Assembly (NCBI RefSeq): GCF_023065955.2
Contig: NW_026623089.1
Location: forward strand, 33,820,767-33,884,766
Direction of reading: 5' to 3'
Source of the DNA: Ursus arctos
Taxonomy: Eukaryota; Chordata; Mammalia; Carnivora; Ursidae
Length of the DNA: 64,000 bases
The position numbers were made by a program, and so were the translations under genes. The notes under the pieces were generated by a model. It had not been told where the DNA came from. It did no database searches and saw nothing but the letters and a program-made list of their open reading frames with translations. Shown here piece by piece: positions 1-10,942 of the stretch (within the stretch, counting starts at the first letter, position 1; each line of letters begins with the position of its first letter).

Positions 1-172
1 ATGCCCAGCAGTTCTTCTTCTAGGTATATCCTCAAAAGAATTGAAAACCGGTTTTCAAGCAAATATATGTATATACATGTTCATAGCACCATTCACAATA
101 GCCAAAAGGTGGAAACCACCCAGTGTCCCTCAATGAGCAAATGGATAGACAGAATGTGTGTGTGTGTGTGTA

Positions 173-232
<60 letters not shown>

Positions 233-563
233 TGGAATATTATTCAGTCTTAAAAAGGAATGAAATCCTGCTGCAAGATACAGCACGGATTGAACACTGT
301 ATGATGACGATAAGTGAAAGAAATCAGACACAGAAGGTCACCGTACTATGTGATGCCGTTCCTATAGAGTAGCTAAATCCCTAGGGACAGAAGGTGGGCT
401 GGCCGTTGACGGGGGTTGGAGAGGGATCACTGCTGAGTAGGTACCGGGTCTTGGGGGATGAAACTGTTTGGGGACCAGATAGAGGTGGTGGTTGTCGAGC
501 GCTGTGAATGTATTAAATGGCACTGAATGGTCACTTTAAAATTGTTAATTTTATGTTAAAAAG
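1..563 (+). mobile_element. Old L1 fragment, 3' end (ORF2 tail plus 3' UTR), in the last CPEB3 intron
   Basis: The text follows the mammalian L1 3' end: 'ttcacaatagccaaaaggtgg', 'caatgagcaaatggatagac', 'tggaatattattcagtctta' and a 3' UTR ending 'ttaattttatgttaaaaaga'. It is cut at the window edge and many indels have removed any coding capacity. A composite microsatellite replaces part of it at 155-232. It matches the older L1M type rather than the young carnivoran L1 seen at 17.8-23.9 kb. Family assignment is from memory of consensus text, not from a search. Confidence 0.75.
155..232. repeat. Composite microsatellite (TG)n(TCTG)n(TC)n(AC)n
   Basis: Four dinucleotide or tetranucleotide tracts run directly into each other inside the L1 fragment: TG, then CTGT, then CT, then CA. 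It sits where the L1 would read 'aaatgtggtatat...tacaatgg', so it probably grew from a short TG/CA seed within the element. Confidence 0.9.
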
Positions 564-2022
564 AAAAGAAAGACCTGGCCTCATTGGGTACATAAAATTG
601 AGTGGGCTGAGCATTGAAGGTGAGAAGAAAGTATAAGTAAAGGTGGGGGCCAGGTAGAGTGTGAGTTGAGACTTTTTTGAAGCCCATTTACTAACTTGTC
701 AGGTTGAGGAGGGGGAAATTGGGGGAAGGGAACCAGAGCCCTTTTCCCCTGGGTAAAGAACCGATACAGGTCTTCTCAGGCGGGCTGGCTGACAGTCCTG
801 TGGACTGGAGTCGTGGCTAGAGACAGAACTCGGAGGAGGCCAGCAGAGGGGCCTTCCAAAGGGGGGGGGGGCACCAGGAAAGTAGAGTGTCTGATCCTAG
901 GTAGGCCCCCTTGCGGGGGGGCTGTCCGCCCTGCTGCCCCTCTCCTGTACCCTGCCTCGTGCCCTGCTAGACCCTCCCGGCTGCACCCAGAGGCAGCTTG
1001 AATGGCCAGGCAGTTAGCCCCTGTCAGAAAGCCCTGGGTCCTCATCTCTATAGCCACAGTGGTCACTTTCCCCCAGAATGGCTCTGGAGGGCTGCGTGGG
1101 AAGGGGCCCTATCACAGACTTGCCACCTTCTTGCTAATTTCTAACATTCGAGATGAAAATATGAACGATGTCCCTTTTCTGAGGTTCTAGGAAGGGGACA
1201 TGAGGAAAACTCTGGTAACTCTATTCTTCCTTGCTTTTGGTTTCCACATACACAGCATTGCTTCATTTCAGTTATGAAATGCCTCCTGAAGGGCTGTGAA
1301 GAAAAGCTCTCCTCTAGTGAAGCTTCCAGTTATGGGGGGAGATTAAGGCAATAAAGTCCAAAAAATAAGAAAGTCTCAATGATTATAGTAGCTTAGCATT
1401 TCACTAGTCCCCTCGGCTTTCCCATTTAGTCCTCTGGACACGGCGCTTAGTTGATAGACTTTTGGAAGCCTTGTCACTGAAACACAGAGGCCCAGAGCCT
1501 CGCTGTGGTATCACATCTCGGCCCGTCTGGCCAGCCAGCGTGACTCATCCCCTTCCGCCTGGCTCGCACCACACTGTTCCCCAACTACATGCCCTACCTT
1601 TGCCTGCTGTGGCCTTTGTCCCAGCTGGTTCCTCTCCCTGCCCCGCACTCTCTCGCCCCGCATGGCCAGGTGCTGCCTGGCCTTCCGGATTCCACTCAGG
1701 GGCGTTTACACGCACTGCCTCTCTTAAGCCTCACCAGCGCCCTTGGAGGCGGACATTGTTGTACCCATTTTACAGATATGCAGATATGTGTGCACATCTG
1801 TGTATAAATTACACACACTTCACAGACACACGAGTGAAGGTTAAGAATTTGCCTGTGATCATACATCTGTGAATGGAGCGATTCCAAAGCCTTGGTTTGC
1901 ACTTTGACTCTCGCCTTCGTCTGCCCGACGCCCATCCGTAAGCCGTACTGTAAACCCTCACAGGAAGAAGTGGGACGGAGCTTTGCTAAACATGTTTTCC
2001 TGTCTTTCCTCTTTGGGTGCAG
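564..2022 (+). other. CPEB3: 3' part of the last CPEB3 intron
   Basis: No exon is recognised in this stretch. It is moderately GC-rich (about 740-1120 and 1500-1760) and contains a MIR-like relic (1700-1890). It ends in a pyrimidine tract followed by 'gggtgcag', the acceptor for the final exon. The G-rich run near 860 and the reading frames here look non-coding. Confidence 0.7.
1700..1890 (+). repeat. MIR-like SINE relic
   Basis: The phrases 'cctctcttaagcctcaccag', 'acccattttacagatatgc' and 'gtgaaggttaagaatttgcc' follow the MIR core in order, with a TG/CA-rich insertion between them. This is an ancient, heavily diverged copy. Boundaries are approximate. Confidence 0.55.
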
Positions 2023-2250
2023 GTGGAAGTGAAGCCATATGTGCTGGATGATCAGATGTGTGATGAGTGCCAGGGCACGCGCTGTGGTGGGAAGTTTGCC
2101 CCGTTCTTCTGTGCCAACGTCACCTGTCTGCAGTATTACTGCGAATACTGCTGGGCGAGCATACATTCCCGCGCCGGGCGGGAGTTCCACAAACCGCTGG
2201 TGAAGGAGGGAGGCGACCGCCCTCGGCACGTCCCGTTCCGCTGGAGCTGA
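2023..2250 (+). CDS. CPEB3: CPEB3 final coding exon (C-terminal zinc-binding domain)
   Basis: This is the last 75 codons and stop of a CPEB2/3/4-class cytoplasmic polyadenylation element-binding protein. These proteins bind U-rich elements in mRNA 3' UTRs and control translation, notably in neurons. The exon starts after a polypyrimidine-AG acceptor and reads VEVKPYVLDDQ, ending in HVPFRWS and TGA at 2248-2250. The ZZ-type zinc residues are visible in order: CDEC, RC, FC...TC, YYCEYCW, SIH and EFH. The upstream RRMs are on exons outside the window. The domain alone does not separate CPEB2, 3 and 4. The convergent BTAF1 neighbour matches the human CPEB3 locus and decides the call. Confidence 0.93.
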   Translation: MEVKPYVLDDQMCDECQGTRCGGKFAPFFCANVTCLQYYCEYCWASIHSRAGREFHKPLVKEGGDRPRHVPFRWS

Positions 2251-2587
2251 GCCCAGGGCAGACCCAGCCACAAGTACTGGAGTAGATAACGAGGAGGGAA
2301 AAAGAGAGGGCACTGCCTCAGGGCTTACAGTGTTCTGGAAATCTGTGCATTCGTTCTCGATTTTTAAAGAAGAAATGGGTCTTTTTATTATTACTATTAT
2401 TTACAGTCATATTACTGAACTCAGTGTCCAGTATAATGCAAAATTGCAGAGTGTATAACGGTACTGATTTGCACTTTGATTCACACCTTTGTCTGCTTGG
2501 TACCTTAATTTCTTACACCTGATTTGTCACTCGTAGACTGCCATTCTCATCAGCGGCCATCAGGTTGATGTCTGTGATTTTGTCTGT

Positions 2588-2624
2588 TTGTTGTTGTTGT
2601 GTTGTTGTTGTTGTTGTTGTTGTT
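2588..2624 (+). repeat. (GTT)n microsatellite in CPEB3 3' UTR
   Basis: GTT units repeat with a single GTGTT interruption. Transcribed in the CPEB3 direction it would be a GUU-rich tract. Confidence 0.85.
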
Positions 2625-3429
2625 CCGATTGTTTTTGAACTGGAGCATGCACTTATTTTCAGAAACTTAGAGAGTTGCCCCTAGGAGAAGACTTACCAAA
2701 GGTAATACTCGTGAGTAGGTGGCAGATGTAGCAAAAACTTCACAACAGTTCAGCAATCATTAGTTGGGGTCATTTAGAATAAGGGTAACCCTTAATGAAA
2801 ACAGGCCTTTAGTTTTCTATTTGACATGTAAGGATACCTCATAAGCTGAATCTTTATTTTTCCTTCATGTTTGATTTTTGTTTTGCTGAGGATTTTGGTT
2901 AGATCTTTTAGTGTTATGTAAATTTATGCTGCAATAGCTTTTGCTGCTATTAAGATGGTATTATTAATACCATAATACTCTCTTCAGGCTAAGGTATCAA
3001 TTTAAAGAAACCCAACAACACACGTTTGTGATTTAGGGATAGAATCAGCTGCCGAAAGGAGATCAGAATAGACTACAGAAAGCTTCAACGGAAGGTCACT
3101 ATTTCTGACTGCATGTTTACTTAATCAGGTTGCTGCATGCAATAAATTTTATATCCAATGTCTAGTATAAAACCTTCCCACAATGCACAAATTAAGAATC
3201 TATATAAGCTATAAAATACGGATTTTTTTTAAAAGAGTTTTTTTCACTCAAAGAATTGGTAATTGACGGGAGGAAGGCATGCCTCAATAAATGGAATGCT
3301 TCTGAAATTAGGAAGAGCCCATAACAGAATGACCTATATTACAACCAATATAAAACCTAGGTGTAGGATATTCTTAAAGCAAATTTGTGGATGGTAGATG
3401 AAGTACTTTGCGGTGCTCTGTTATATATT

Positions 3430-3436
3430 GTGCAAT
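3430..3436 (+). promoter_or_regulatory. miR-92/25/363-family seed match (7mer-m8)
   Basis: GTGCAAT is complementary to positions 2-8 of the miR-25/32/92/363/367 seed. It lies in the CPEB3 3' UTR about 1.2 kb after the stop. CPEB2, CPEB3 and CPEB4 are reported as shared miR-92 and miR-26 targets. Confidence 0.45.
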
Positions 3437-5166
3437 TTATTTTATATAGTAAAGTGATTATGTCTAACTGTGATCAAACTTAACTGTTTAAAGCCTCTGT
3501 GTCAGACATTAACGAACTTGACGGTTCATAACTGGTATATTATTAACTAACACATGAGCTCTTAGTTACACTCTCCTAGTGCTTGCACCATTTTACATAG
3601 CTTCAGACCTTGTCCAGAAAACCAAAGAGCTCATCTTAGCTTACAAACACTAGGAATATATACAGTATATAGAGATAAGTTGTCAGATTGACAAACTAGG
3701 CACATTTTAAGAAGGATGCGGGGCGGTGATGCTAAAGAAATGTCTGTCCAAAACAAGATGGCCTGGGCAGGGCTGGTTGTCCGAGTGAGAAAGTGAACTA
3801 CTTAATTCCCTGGATTTATCCTGTAAAGCTTGAACAGAACTGAGACCTGCTAGAACCACCATGGACATTTTTTTAGCATTCACTCCTGGGCTGCAGATAG
3901 TAATCTATAGACACACACAGTGATTGTGAGACTATGTAAATCTTTTTTTTTTTTTAATCTTCTTCCTATGTTTTGGAATTCTGGGGACAATCTGACTGGA
4001 TATGACACTGCAGAATAGATTTAAGTCGCTGTTTTATGTGCTGTGATGTCCTTGTCCTGTCTCTTAAGTTAAGACTGCTTGGTTTGGTTTTGTTTTGTTT
4101 CTCCAGTGTTTAGTTGCAATTACCAGCTCTCAAACTATAGTTTGTTTTCAAAAAGGAAAAAACAAAATAGTTTTTTACTGGATTAAAAATGCTTATTAGA
4201 ATTCTCCCCTTTTGAGGTTACCTCTGGGCTTTTTGGTAATAATTGCTTTTTTCCAGCCCAGCTGTGGTTTTCTGTTTGTTTGGTTTTTTTTTTTTCTATG
4301 TTTGTGGTTTTTTTCATCTGTACAAGAAATTTTGTTATGCACTACTACTTTTTGTATTCTAGACAGTTTTCAAAAGTTGGCTGAAGATTTTTTTGTTTGT
4401 TTGTTTTTAAGGAAAAAGGCATGCTTTCTGACTGACATGATCTTTTGCAATACCTCAATTTTGAAATATAGGAAAGAAAATGATATTTTCTAAGTAAGTT
4501 TATTCAGAAAAATATATATTAATTTAATTCTGCAAGAAAAAATGATTTAACAGATGGGTAACTTTATTTTTTTCATGCTTATTTGTGTTTTTTGAAAATG
4601 AAGAAGTTAGAGCTTTATAACTATAATATTAAAGATCATATCTAACCTACAGAAATCTACCTAATTATGTGAAAGAAGCAAAACTTTTTGAAGAAGCACC
4701 CCTCTTTCATGTACTAAAACAACACTGAGATTTAAAAAAAAAAAAAATAAAGCTGGAAGCTTTTACAGCGGGAAGCTGATGTGGAGGTGAAAACCATTGT
4801 CACGAAGAATAGGTTACAAAGAATAAACTCCCTTTGGTGCTGAAAGTTGTGGATAGATGGTGGAAACTACTTTCCCTTCATTTGTATATTTATAATCAAG
4901 CGTTGATTGTGCACGACTGACCAGGATTGTGAAAGAGTTCTTCTGTTTGTATTTTTTTAAAGAGAACTTTTTTAGTTTATTAAATTATAACATGTTCCCT
5001 TTTGTTTTGTAAATAAATGTGCCCCCAAGTTGTTAATGTTATATTAAAAGAGAGGGTCCTTCAAAAAAAAATTATTTTTTAAAACACAAGAGGTGTTCTG
5101 ACCTGCAACTTGACTGGGAAGCCCCTGGGTATCACAGGTCCTGTTGTGGCCTTTCCTTGATGTGAC

Positions 5167-5231
5167 ACTTGAACTAGTCGATTTTTTGAAGGCTATAACC
5201 TAACCTCGACTATTTGTTGTTATGTGCAATA
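5167..5231 (+). promoter_or_regulatory. Candidate miR-26 (5167-5173) and miR-92-family 8mer (5224-5231) sites
   Basis: ACTTGAA at 5167-5173 is a miR-26 7mer-A1 match. GTGCAATA at 5224-5231 is a full 8mer for the miR-92 family. The two sites start 57 bases apart, in the distal part of the UTR. A weaker 7mer-A1, TGCAATA, lies at 4446-4452. The pairing of these two families fits published regulation of CPEB2-4. Occupancy in this species is inferred. Confidence 0.5.
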
Positions 5232-5605
5232 CTGTTTGTACTGTTTGTATAAAAAATAGAAAAAAAAAGAAAAGAAAAAAGGCATAAATCTTTATTGCAG
5301 ATTTATTTTCATTGCAAACTTTAGACATTGTGATTCACTGAAATCATTTTTCTACTGTCAAATATGTACCTTTTCTTCATGCTGGTATTTTTTCAATAGT
5401 AATGTAGCCTTTGTACTGAGACAAATTTTCATTGTTATTTTTAGAAAGATTTTTTGCTAAGAAAAAAATTAAACATATTTACATATTTTTCATTTTATTT
5501 CGTATTTTCTTTAAGGAGTGCTTTCTCAATCATTAATAGAGTTGTTTCTGGGAGGGACTTTCATATCTGGTCAATGTCATAATATTATTTTGTATTTTTA
5601 CTTGG

Positions 5606-5830
5606 AATAAATTAATTTTATGATGCTAATTCTTTAAAAGTTTATTTTTTTCATTTTCAGTTATTTTTGAAGCTAAAACCTTTGTAATATTGTTACTAAA
5701 GTGTCTAGTTTTTTGAAATGCAAAGCTTTATGTATTAACTTGCTGATGTGGTTTACAATAGTGTGACAACGATGAACATGGTTGGTTATGTAAAGTGATT
5801 GGAAAATGTAATGGATAATTGGGTAATAAA
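5606..5830 (+). promoter_or_regulatory. CPEB3: Candidate CPEB3 poly(A) signals
   Basis: Canonical AATAAA hexamers occur at 5606-5611 and 5825-5830. The second is followed within 50 bases by a T-rich stretch ('gattttgacaagccttttccttt') that could serve as the downstream element. A third possible signal is AATAAA at 5012-5017, followed by 'gttgttaatgtt', but using it would exclude the miR sites at 5.2 kb. Confidence 0.4.
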
Positions 5831-5850
5831 ATGACAGAATGAGCAGAACA

Positions 5851-6101
5851 TGTGAGATTTTGACAAGCCTTTTCCTTTATTACAGTGGTTTAGTGTAAGA
5901 CTAGGGATGTCACAGTACAGTTCTCTAGGGATGTCACAGTGGATTTATACAACACCAGGTGCAGCCAGATCTGGGGCCCTGATAATGGAGTCACCCCCAC
6001 CGAAATACCACCAGGTTGAAAACCCGGCTAGGTCAACAGAATGATTCATTGTTTTTCCCCTCTAACTCTTCATTATGTCCTGTGTGCGTGTGCGTGCGTA
6101 C

Positions 6102-6141
<40 letters not shown>

Positions 6142-7988
6142 ATCTGCCACCAACTGCTGTCCATGTGTGAGACGGTGCCTTTCGCCCAGGCCAAATCTTC
6201 CCCATGCATTTACAGTGGTGACGTCGGAGAGCAGAGGGGCGCTGCCGGGTGACACCGGCTTCTCTGTAGTTAGACTTGGATCTCGGTGTCTCTCCTGACT
6301 TCCCTCCCGTCCGGCGTGGGTGGCGTGCTGAGGACGCACACTCGGACGTCACCACTGTATATGGACAGTCTCCGACTTCATCTTCCTCCACCACCACCCC
6401 CTCCCCTGTTATGGTGCCCCTTGTTTGTCCCTCTTTGTGGCAACATCTGGCCACTCCAAGCATGATCTGTCCACCCTCCTGCTTCTTTTCCAACACCCAC
6501 CTCACCTTGAAGCTGTGCTGTTAGGGCAGTGTGTCCCTGTGATGGCACCTAAAACGAAAACAAAGTACCTACGACTGCAAAACTGGTGTTGCGTAAACAG
6601 AACATTCGATGACTTGCTCTAGATAGATGGTGTGTTTCTACTAGTCCTTGATGGCCCCCTTCCAGCTCCGTTGCCATGGAGGTGAGGTTATCAATAACTT
6701 GGAGAAACGTGTGTCCAGAGTTGGCTCCTGGGTATGCTCTATGTATTCAGTTTTGTAAATAATATATAGATTAGATCAAGTCGTGATGTAAAATTTTAAC
6801 TCAAATTGGGTACTACTGGCTGGAATTTTACATTAACTACAAATAAGTGATTAGGAACAGAAGAAAAGAAATTGGAAAATTCTTGCTTAGTGGTATAAAG
6901 ATTATGCTTAGATTTCTGCCTATTTCTTGTGTTTTATAGCTTGTTAGTGAGGCATGGGCTAATGCAGAGTGTACTGCATTTATGCAATTAGCAAGTAACT
7001 GCTAGTTTTCATTTTATCTATTATATTAGCAACAAAATGGCATTTAACTGGGTAAAGCTCCTACCTAAATATTTGAGTATTGTGACATCTCTACTTGCAG
7101 GTTTGAGTGAAAGATTAGTCACAGATTAGTGAAAAAAAAAGTATCTTTTTGTTAAAACTGGCTTATTTGTATGGATTGTTGCTTTTTCACCAGTTTGTAT
7201 GGTATGTCGGCTAACATTTTCTGTTTTTTTTTTTTTAAATAATAACCAAACTTCTCTATCTCAGCTGCAATAGTGTTCCATTTTACCACAGAGTATTTTA
7301 TAATTAATGCTGTTGACTTTATACCCCAAAATGGGTCAAGAAGTGGATATGTGATTTGGGGATGTTTAAATTTGTATGGTAGTAAATGGCAACAAGTAGA
7401 AAACTCGGGTGCTAATACAGGATAACTTCTGCTCTCTTTCTTTTCTGGATATAGTTCTGTTGGGGTATAAAGTATTAGGTATTTGTATTTTTGCTGTCAA
7501 AATAATGGACATAACTTTTAGAGTGTTCACAGCTAGGATCTCTGTATTTGTTTTTCAACTAACAACTAATTTTAAATGTATTGTATCTTTTATTACCTGT
7601 TCTCTTAGATTGTTTTGCTAGTAACCCTTACTCGGCTTCTGCCTTTGGGGCTTGGACTAATATTGCTTGTATGGAACTGCAGTACTGTGACTACACATGG
7701 AGCTCAATGCAGCTATTGCTTACAACTGCTTAAACTTTGTAGTTTGGACTTCATTTTTTTCTGTAATAACAACTTATTAAATATAGTTGTATGAAGTACT
7801 GACACTTGTCATCCTTTGCATTTGCTAAGGAATAGCTTGGAGTATGTGGATTGCATCTGGGAATATTTGCGCATTCAAATTCGCTTGCCTTTGGGGGGGG
7901 GGGACAAACGACTGCAGGTTAAGTACAGCAAAATTCACCTTTTCTCTGACACAACACTTTTTTTTTTTTTTTTTTTAACACGAGTATA
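5851..7988 (+). other. Repeat-poor sequence beyond the preferred CPEB3 poly(A) site
   Basis: No gene or identifiable transposon is seen here. Features are a TG/AG microsatellite at 6080-6140, a GC-richer patch with CpGs at about 6225-6350, and AT-rich UTR-like text at 6600-7800 with an ATTAAA near 7780. This stretch may be a distal extension of the CPEB3 3' UTR. Cleavage evidence is needed to decide. Confidence 0.4.
6080..6140. repeat. (TG)n(AG)n microsatellite
   Basis: An imperfect TG/CG tract is followed by twelve or so AG units. Both strands give spurious open frames of repeated Ser-Leu or Arg-Glu. Confidence 0.9.
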
Positions 7989-8170
7989 GGGGCCCCTGGG
8001 TGGCTCAGTCGGTTAAGTGTCTGCCTTTGGCTCAGGTCATGACCTCAGGGTCCTGGGATCCAGCCCTACATGGGGCTCCCTGCTCAGCGGGGAGCCTGCT
8101 TCTCCCTCTCCTCTCTCACTATCTCTGCCTCTCGCTCTCAAATACATAAATAAAATCTTTAAAAAGACAA
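7989..8170 (+). mobile_element. Can-SINE
   Basis: The tRNA-derived head 'gcccctgggtggctcag', the body '...gggagcctgcttctccc' and the tail 'aataaaatctttaaaaa' are all present. Imperfect 10-base duplications flank it (cacgagtata / aacaagtata). This is the first SINE after the CPEB3 stop. Confidence 0.93.
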
Positions 8171-8511
8171 AACAAGTATAAAGCACAAGTGTACTCGAAA
8201 AAGGAAGGTATTTGTTGACACCATGCACGTGTATTCAATACAAGGTTTTTAAAGGGCCAGTTAGGTTTTTATGCCAGCACTTGAAACCAATTTTCAAAAT
8301 CAAAACCAGGAAAGTCCATGAAAACGTTAAGTACGCCCCTTTCGTTTGACTTTTTACCCTAGACTCTTCTCTGATCATTTCAGAAAATGGGTAAAATCCC
8401 GTATCGACTTTGGACGCTCTAGAAGCTCTGTAATAGGCACTAAGTTTAATCCTTTTAGAAAATGGATCACAGGTCGCTGCACAAAGAAATCCCCTGGAGA
8501 GCTTTTACAAA

Positions 8512-9190
8512 CTGCAGGTGCGGGAGGCCCACCCCCCGAGGTTGGTTTCGCTGGTTTGGGGTAGGGTCTGGCGCCGGTGTTTTTAAGCTCCCCCAGCTGT
8601 CCGCCAAGTCCCAGGGCCGTGCGTGGGCGCCCGGGGTGGCCGGGACCCGCGGCCGCGCAGCGCTCGGGCCCTCGGGGAGCCCAGCCGCGGCTCGGGGCCC
8701 GCCCGCCGCCCCACCGTGACCGGGGCGGACAGAGCCGCGCGCGGTGCTCGGCTCCGGGAAGGGGTGGGGGCCGCTGGGGGGCGTCCGCAGGCTCCCTCGG
8801 TCCCCGCTCGGGCCGCGGCCTAGGGGCGCCCGGTTGCGCACACGCTCTGTCGTCGCGGGCTCCCGCAGGCCTTCCCCCACCTAGAGCTTCCGCACCGCAC
8901 CCGCTCCTGCAGCCGGCCCCCAGATCCGGGGCCCACGGCCACCCCTCCCCCGAGGAGGCCCGGTTTGCCCCTCGCCCAGCCCGGCAGGTAAGCTGACCCC
9001 GCGGGTGCGCCGCGCTCCTTGAGCCCGGGGGTGGGGGTGGGGGGGCTCGGGTTGCCGGGCTCCGCGTGCGCGGCCGGCAGGGTGCCCCGGAGCCTGGCGC
9101 CGACGCGGGAGGCCGGAGTCGGAGCCCAGCCGTCCGGCGGCACTTCACATTTGGATCCCTCCCGCAGCTCCCTCCAAGATGGGCGGAGGA
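8512..9190. promoter_or_regulatory. CpG island (orphan, intergenic)
   Basis: A sharp change to very high GC with dense CpGs, including a NotI site (GCGGCCGC) at about 8648 and many GC-box-like motifs. Methylated intergenic carnivore DNA loses CpG, so this density indicates an unmethylated, probably promoter-like element. It lies downstream of both annotated genes and so belongs to neither promoter. A near-perfect splice donor, CAG|GTAAGC, sits at 8985-8993 on the + strand. No TATA box is evident. Long open frames across it on both strands are low-complexity Pro/Arg/Gly/Ala and look spurious. Confidence 0.75.
8985..8993 (+). promoter_or_regulatory. Strong splice-donor consensus inside the CpG island
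   Basis: CAG|GTAAGC, with exon end at 8987 and GT at 8988-8989, would close a first exon starting within the GC-rich block. Use as a real donor is inferred only from the consensus and its location. Confidence 0.35.
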
Positions 9191-10413
9191 ATATTAAGTT
9201 TCAGGTCCCTTTTACTTTTGATTTTCTAAAAATATATCCTCCTACACTAAGCCACAAATGGAACCCTACTTTCAGAATGCTGGGCTGACTTAGGCCCCAC
9301 ATTTATCCCCTGGCAAAAAAAACCGTTCTGCTGCCCCAGCTCCTGGCGCGGAGGGGAAGTGGGGCAGTGAATGGCGCCTTTGTGAGCAGGGGCCCCTTCC
9401 TTCCAGGGGCGGGCGTCGGGAGCTCCTTTTTTTGCGGGTGCTCCTGGCTAGACGGGAGCCCCGCCGAGCACATGTGTGGACAGAGCGGACTGCCCCCCAG
9501 GCTGGGGCACTCCTCACCCGCAAACGCGGAGGAGCACTCCGCTTGAAAATTGGACTAGGGTGGCTTCTCCCCAGACCCTTGTCACAGACGTGGGTCCCTG
9601 GGGCCGTCCCCAAATCCTGAACGGCTGTGCTACCTAGGTTAATGTTCGGGGAAATGGGGCGACGGGAGTCCGGGTGATGGGTCCTACTGCTCTTCCCAGG
9701 GCGGTTGACACGAAAATCCTTGCCTCGACCGTTTTGGGTCGTGATTAAGCGCCTTCGAATGAGCTGACAACAGACAGATTACGAGAGAGGAGATGGAGTT
9801 TCCTCTTACGCACGTGGGTGACAGTAGCCAATGCAGGAGGCGATTCACCGTGCGAACGCGGGTGGGCTTTGGAACCCAGCGTAATGCGAGAACGCGAGGG
9901 GGAGAACAGGGCTTCAGACGGTGTCTTTAGGAAAGACGGTGGGTTTCCGGGAGGAGAAATGAGAAAGTCGGTGATGAGGTGGGTGTGTGCAGGTGCGTCT
10001 TCCTCCCGGCCCGTGAAGACCTCCCCGGAGGCCCCTGCCTGTGGCCTCGCTCTCGGGACTCGCCGCCAGGAGCCACACGAAGGAGGCTCGGCAAAGCTGC
10101 CTTTGGGCCTCCGGAATCGCAGAGGCCTTCCGTTTAAAATCCTCTTCAACTCTGGGGGCCCGAGGGGGTCCCCGCGGATATACGGCTGGAATGCAGCTGT
10201 CACCGGCAACCTCCATCTGGGTCGGTGTATAGTGTTGGGGACCGAGTGAGATTCTGAGTTTGCACCTCGTTGGGGTCCCGGGAAAGGGGCGGCGGCCGTG
10301 CCCGTGAGCGCGCTCACCGCGGCGTTTCCTTCTGGCCCCGCAAGGGGCAGCCCAGGTCGTGTCATTTTCTTCCTTGTTGTTACTGGTCAGATCTTTGGCT
10401 AAGGTGGTTTGCG
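9191..10413. promoter_or_regulatory. CpG-rich flank of the orphan island
   Basis: CpG frequency stays well above background, with a GC box-like GGGGCGGGC at about 9407 and a denser block at about 9795-10345. No repeat and no convincing coding frame is recognised. Open frames exist on both strands here, but the translations are unrelated to anything I know and are what GC-rich DNA gives by chance. Confidence 0.5.
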
Positions 10414-10740
10414 CTGTAATGTCACTTATATGTGGAATCTAAAAAACGGAGCAAAACCCAGACTCAGAACTGATTGGTGGTTACCAGACAGAAGAGGGGA
10501 AGGGGGGGCACAAAAACGGGTGAAGGGGAATAAAAGTACAAACTTGCAGCTGTGAAATAAGTCGTGAGGAAGCCATGGACAGCATGGGGAATATGGTCGG
10601 TAATAATGTCTTGACTTCTTGGGTGACAGCAGGTAAGGAGACTCACTGTGGTGACCATGTCACAACACAGACAAACGTTGAATCACTGTTGCACACCTGA
10701 AACTAATAGAGTATGTCACTTACACCTCTAATGAAGAAGA
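10414..10740 (+). mobile_element. Old L1 3' UTR fragment
   Basis: The characteristic L1M 3' text 'cttatatgtggaatctaaa', 'gattggtggttaccagaca' and 'cacacctgaaactaata' occurs in the correct order. Only the 3' terminus remains and it is diverged. Confidence 0.75.
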
Positions 10741-10942
10741 TGGTTTGAGCTGAACTGTTCGGTGAATTGGAAACATTCCAGCTTGTCACCGTCAGTGCAG
10801 GCCTAGACCAATGAGATTTTGTGAAGGGAAGGACTCTCTGGCTCTGGTTCCTATGAGGACCTGTCTGGGTGCTTGGGCTCCCCTTTCAAAGACAGAGCCC
10901 TCTTGCTCAATTTCATTACTCCTCATTAAAACCAAAACGCCA

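Larger units (their letters stand above)
2251..5850 (+). other. CPEB3: CPEB3 3' UTR (long, repeat-poor)
   Basis: After the stop there are about 3.6 kb of AT-rich sequence without any Can-SINE or L1, unlike the rest of the window, as expected of a conserved long 3' UTR. It contains several AATAAA hexamers (3141, 3286, 4746, 4822, 5012, 5606, 5825), UUUUAU-type cytoplasmic polyadenylation elements (for example near 2378, 3440 and 4032), and seed matches for miR-92 and miR-26. The seed matches at 5.17-5.23 kb suggest the transcript continues past 5.23 kb. A 3' end near 5.6-5.85 kb is my preferred choice. The repeat-free sequence to about 7.8 kb leaves a longer isoform possible. Confidence 0.6.

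Noticed and set aside
1..372. Open frame at the window start
   Set aside because: It is L1 3' sequence with a microsatellite coding for Cys-Val and Ser-Leu repeats.
1014..1026. Short resemblance to the CPEB3 HDV-like ribozyme (AGCCCCTGTCAGA)
   Set aside because: The known ribozyme lies in an early intron, far upstream. The match is only 13 bases and none of the P1, P2 or P4 partner strands can be seen around it.
6062..6505. Frames over the TG/AG microsatellite
   Set aside because: The open frame is mainly repeat translation and GC-rich flank; nothing supports coding.
7989..8170. tRNA gene from the SINE heads
   Set aside because: Can-SINE heads descend from a tRNA gene and keep box-A and box-B-like text, but they do not fold into a complete tRNA and are followed by the SINE body.
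8375..9148. Long reverse-strand open frame (257 codons) across the CpG island
   Set aside because: Composition is only Pro, Arg, Gly and Ala, no domain is recognisable, and the forward strand gives similar frames. This is what stop-poor GC-rich DNA produces.
9745..10365. Reverse-strand 206-codon frame in the CpG-rich flank
   Set aside because: No similarity to a protein I know, no splice or start context, and overlapping frames on the other strand of equal quality.
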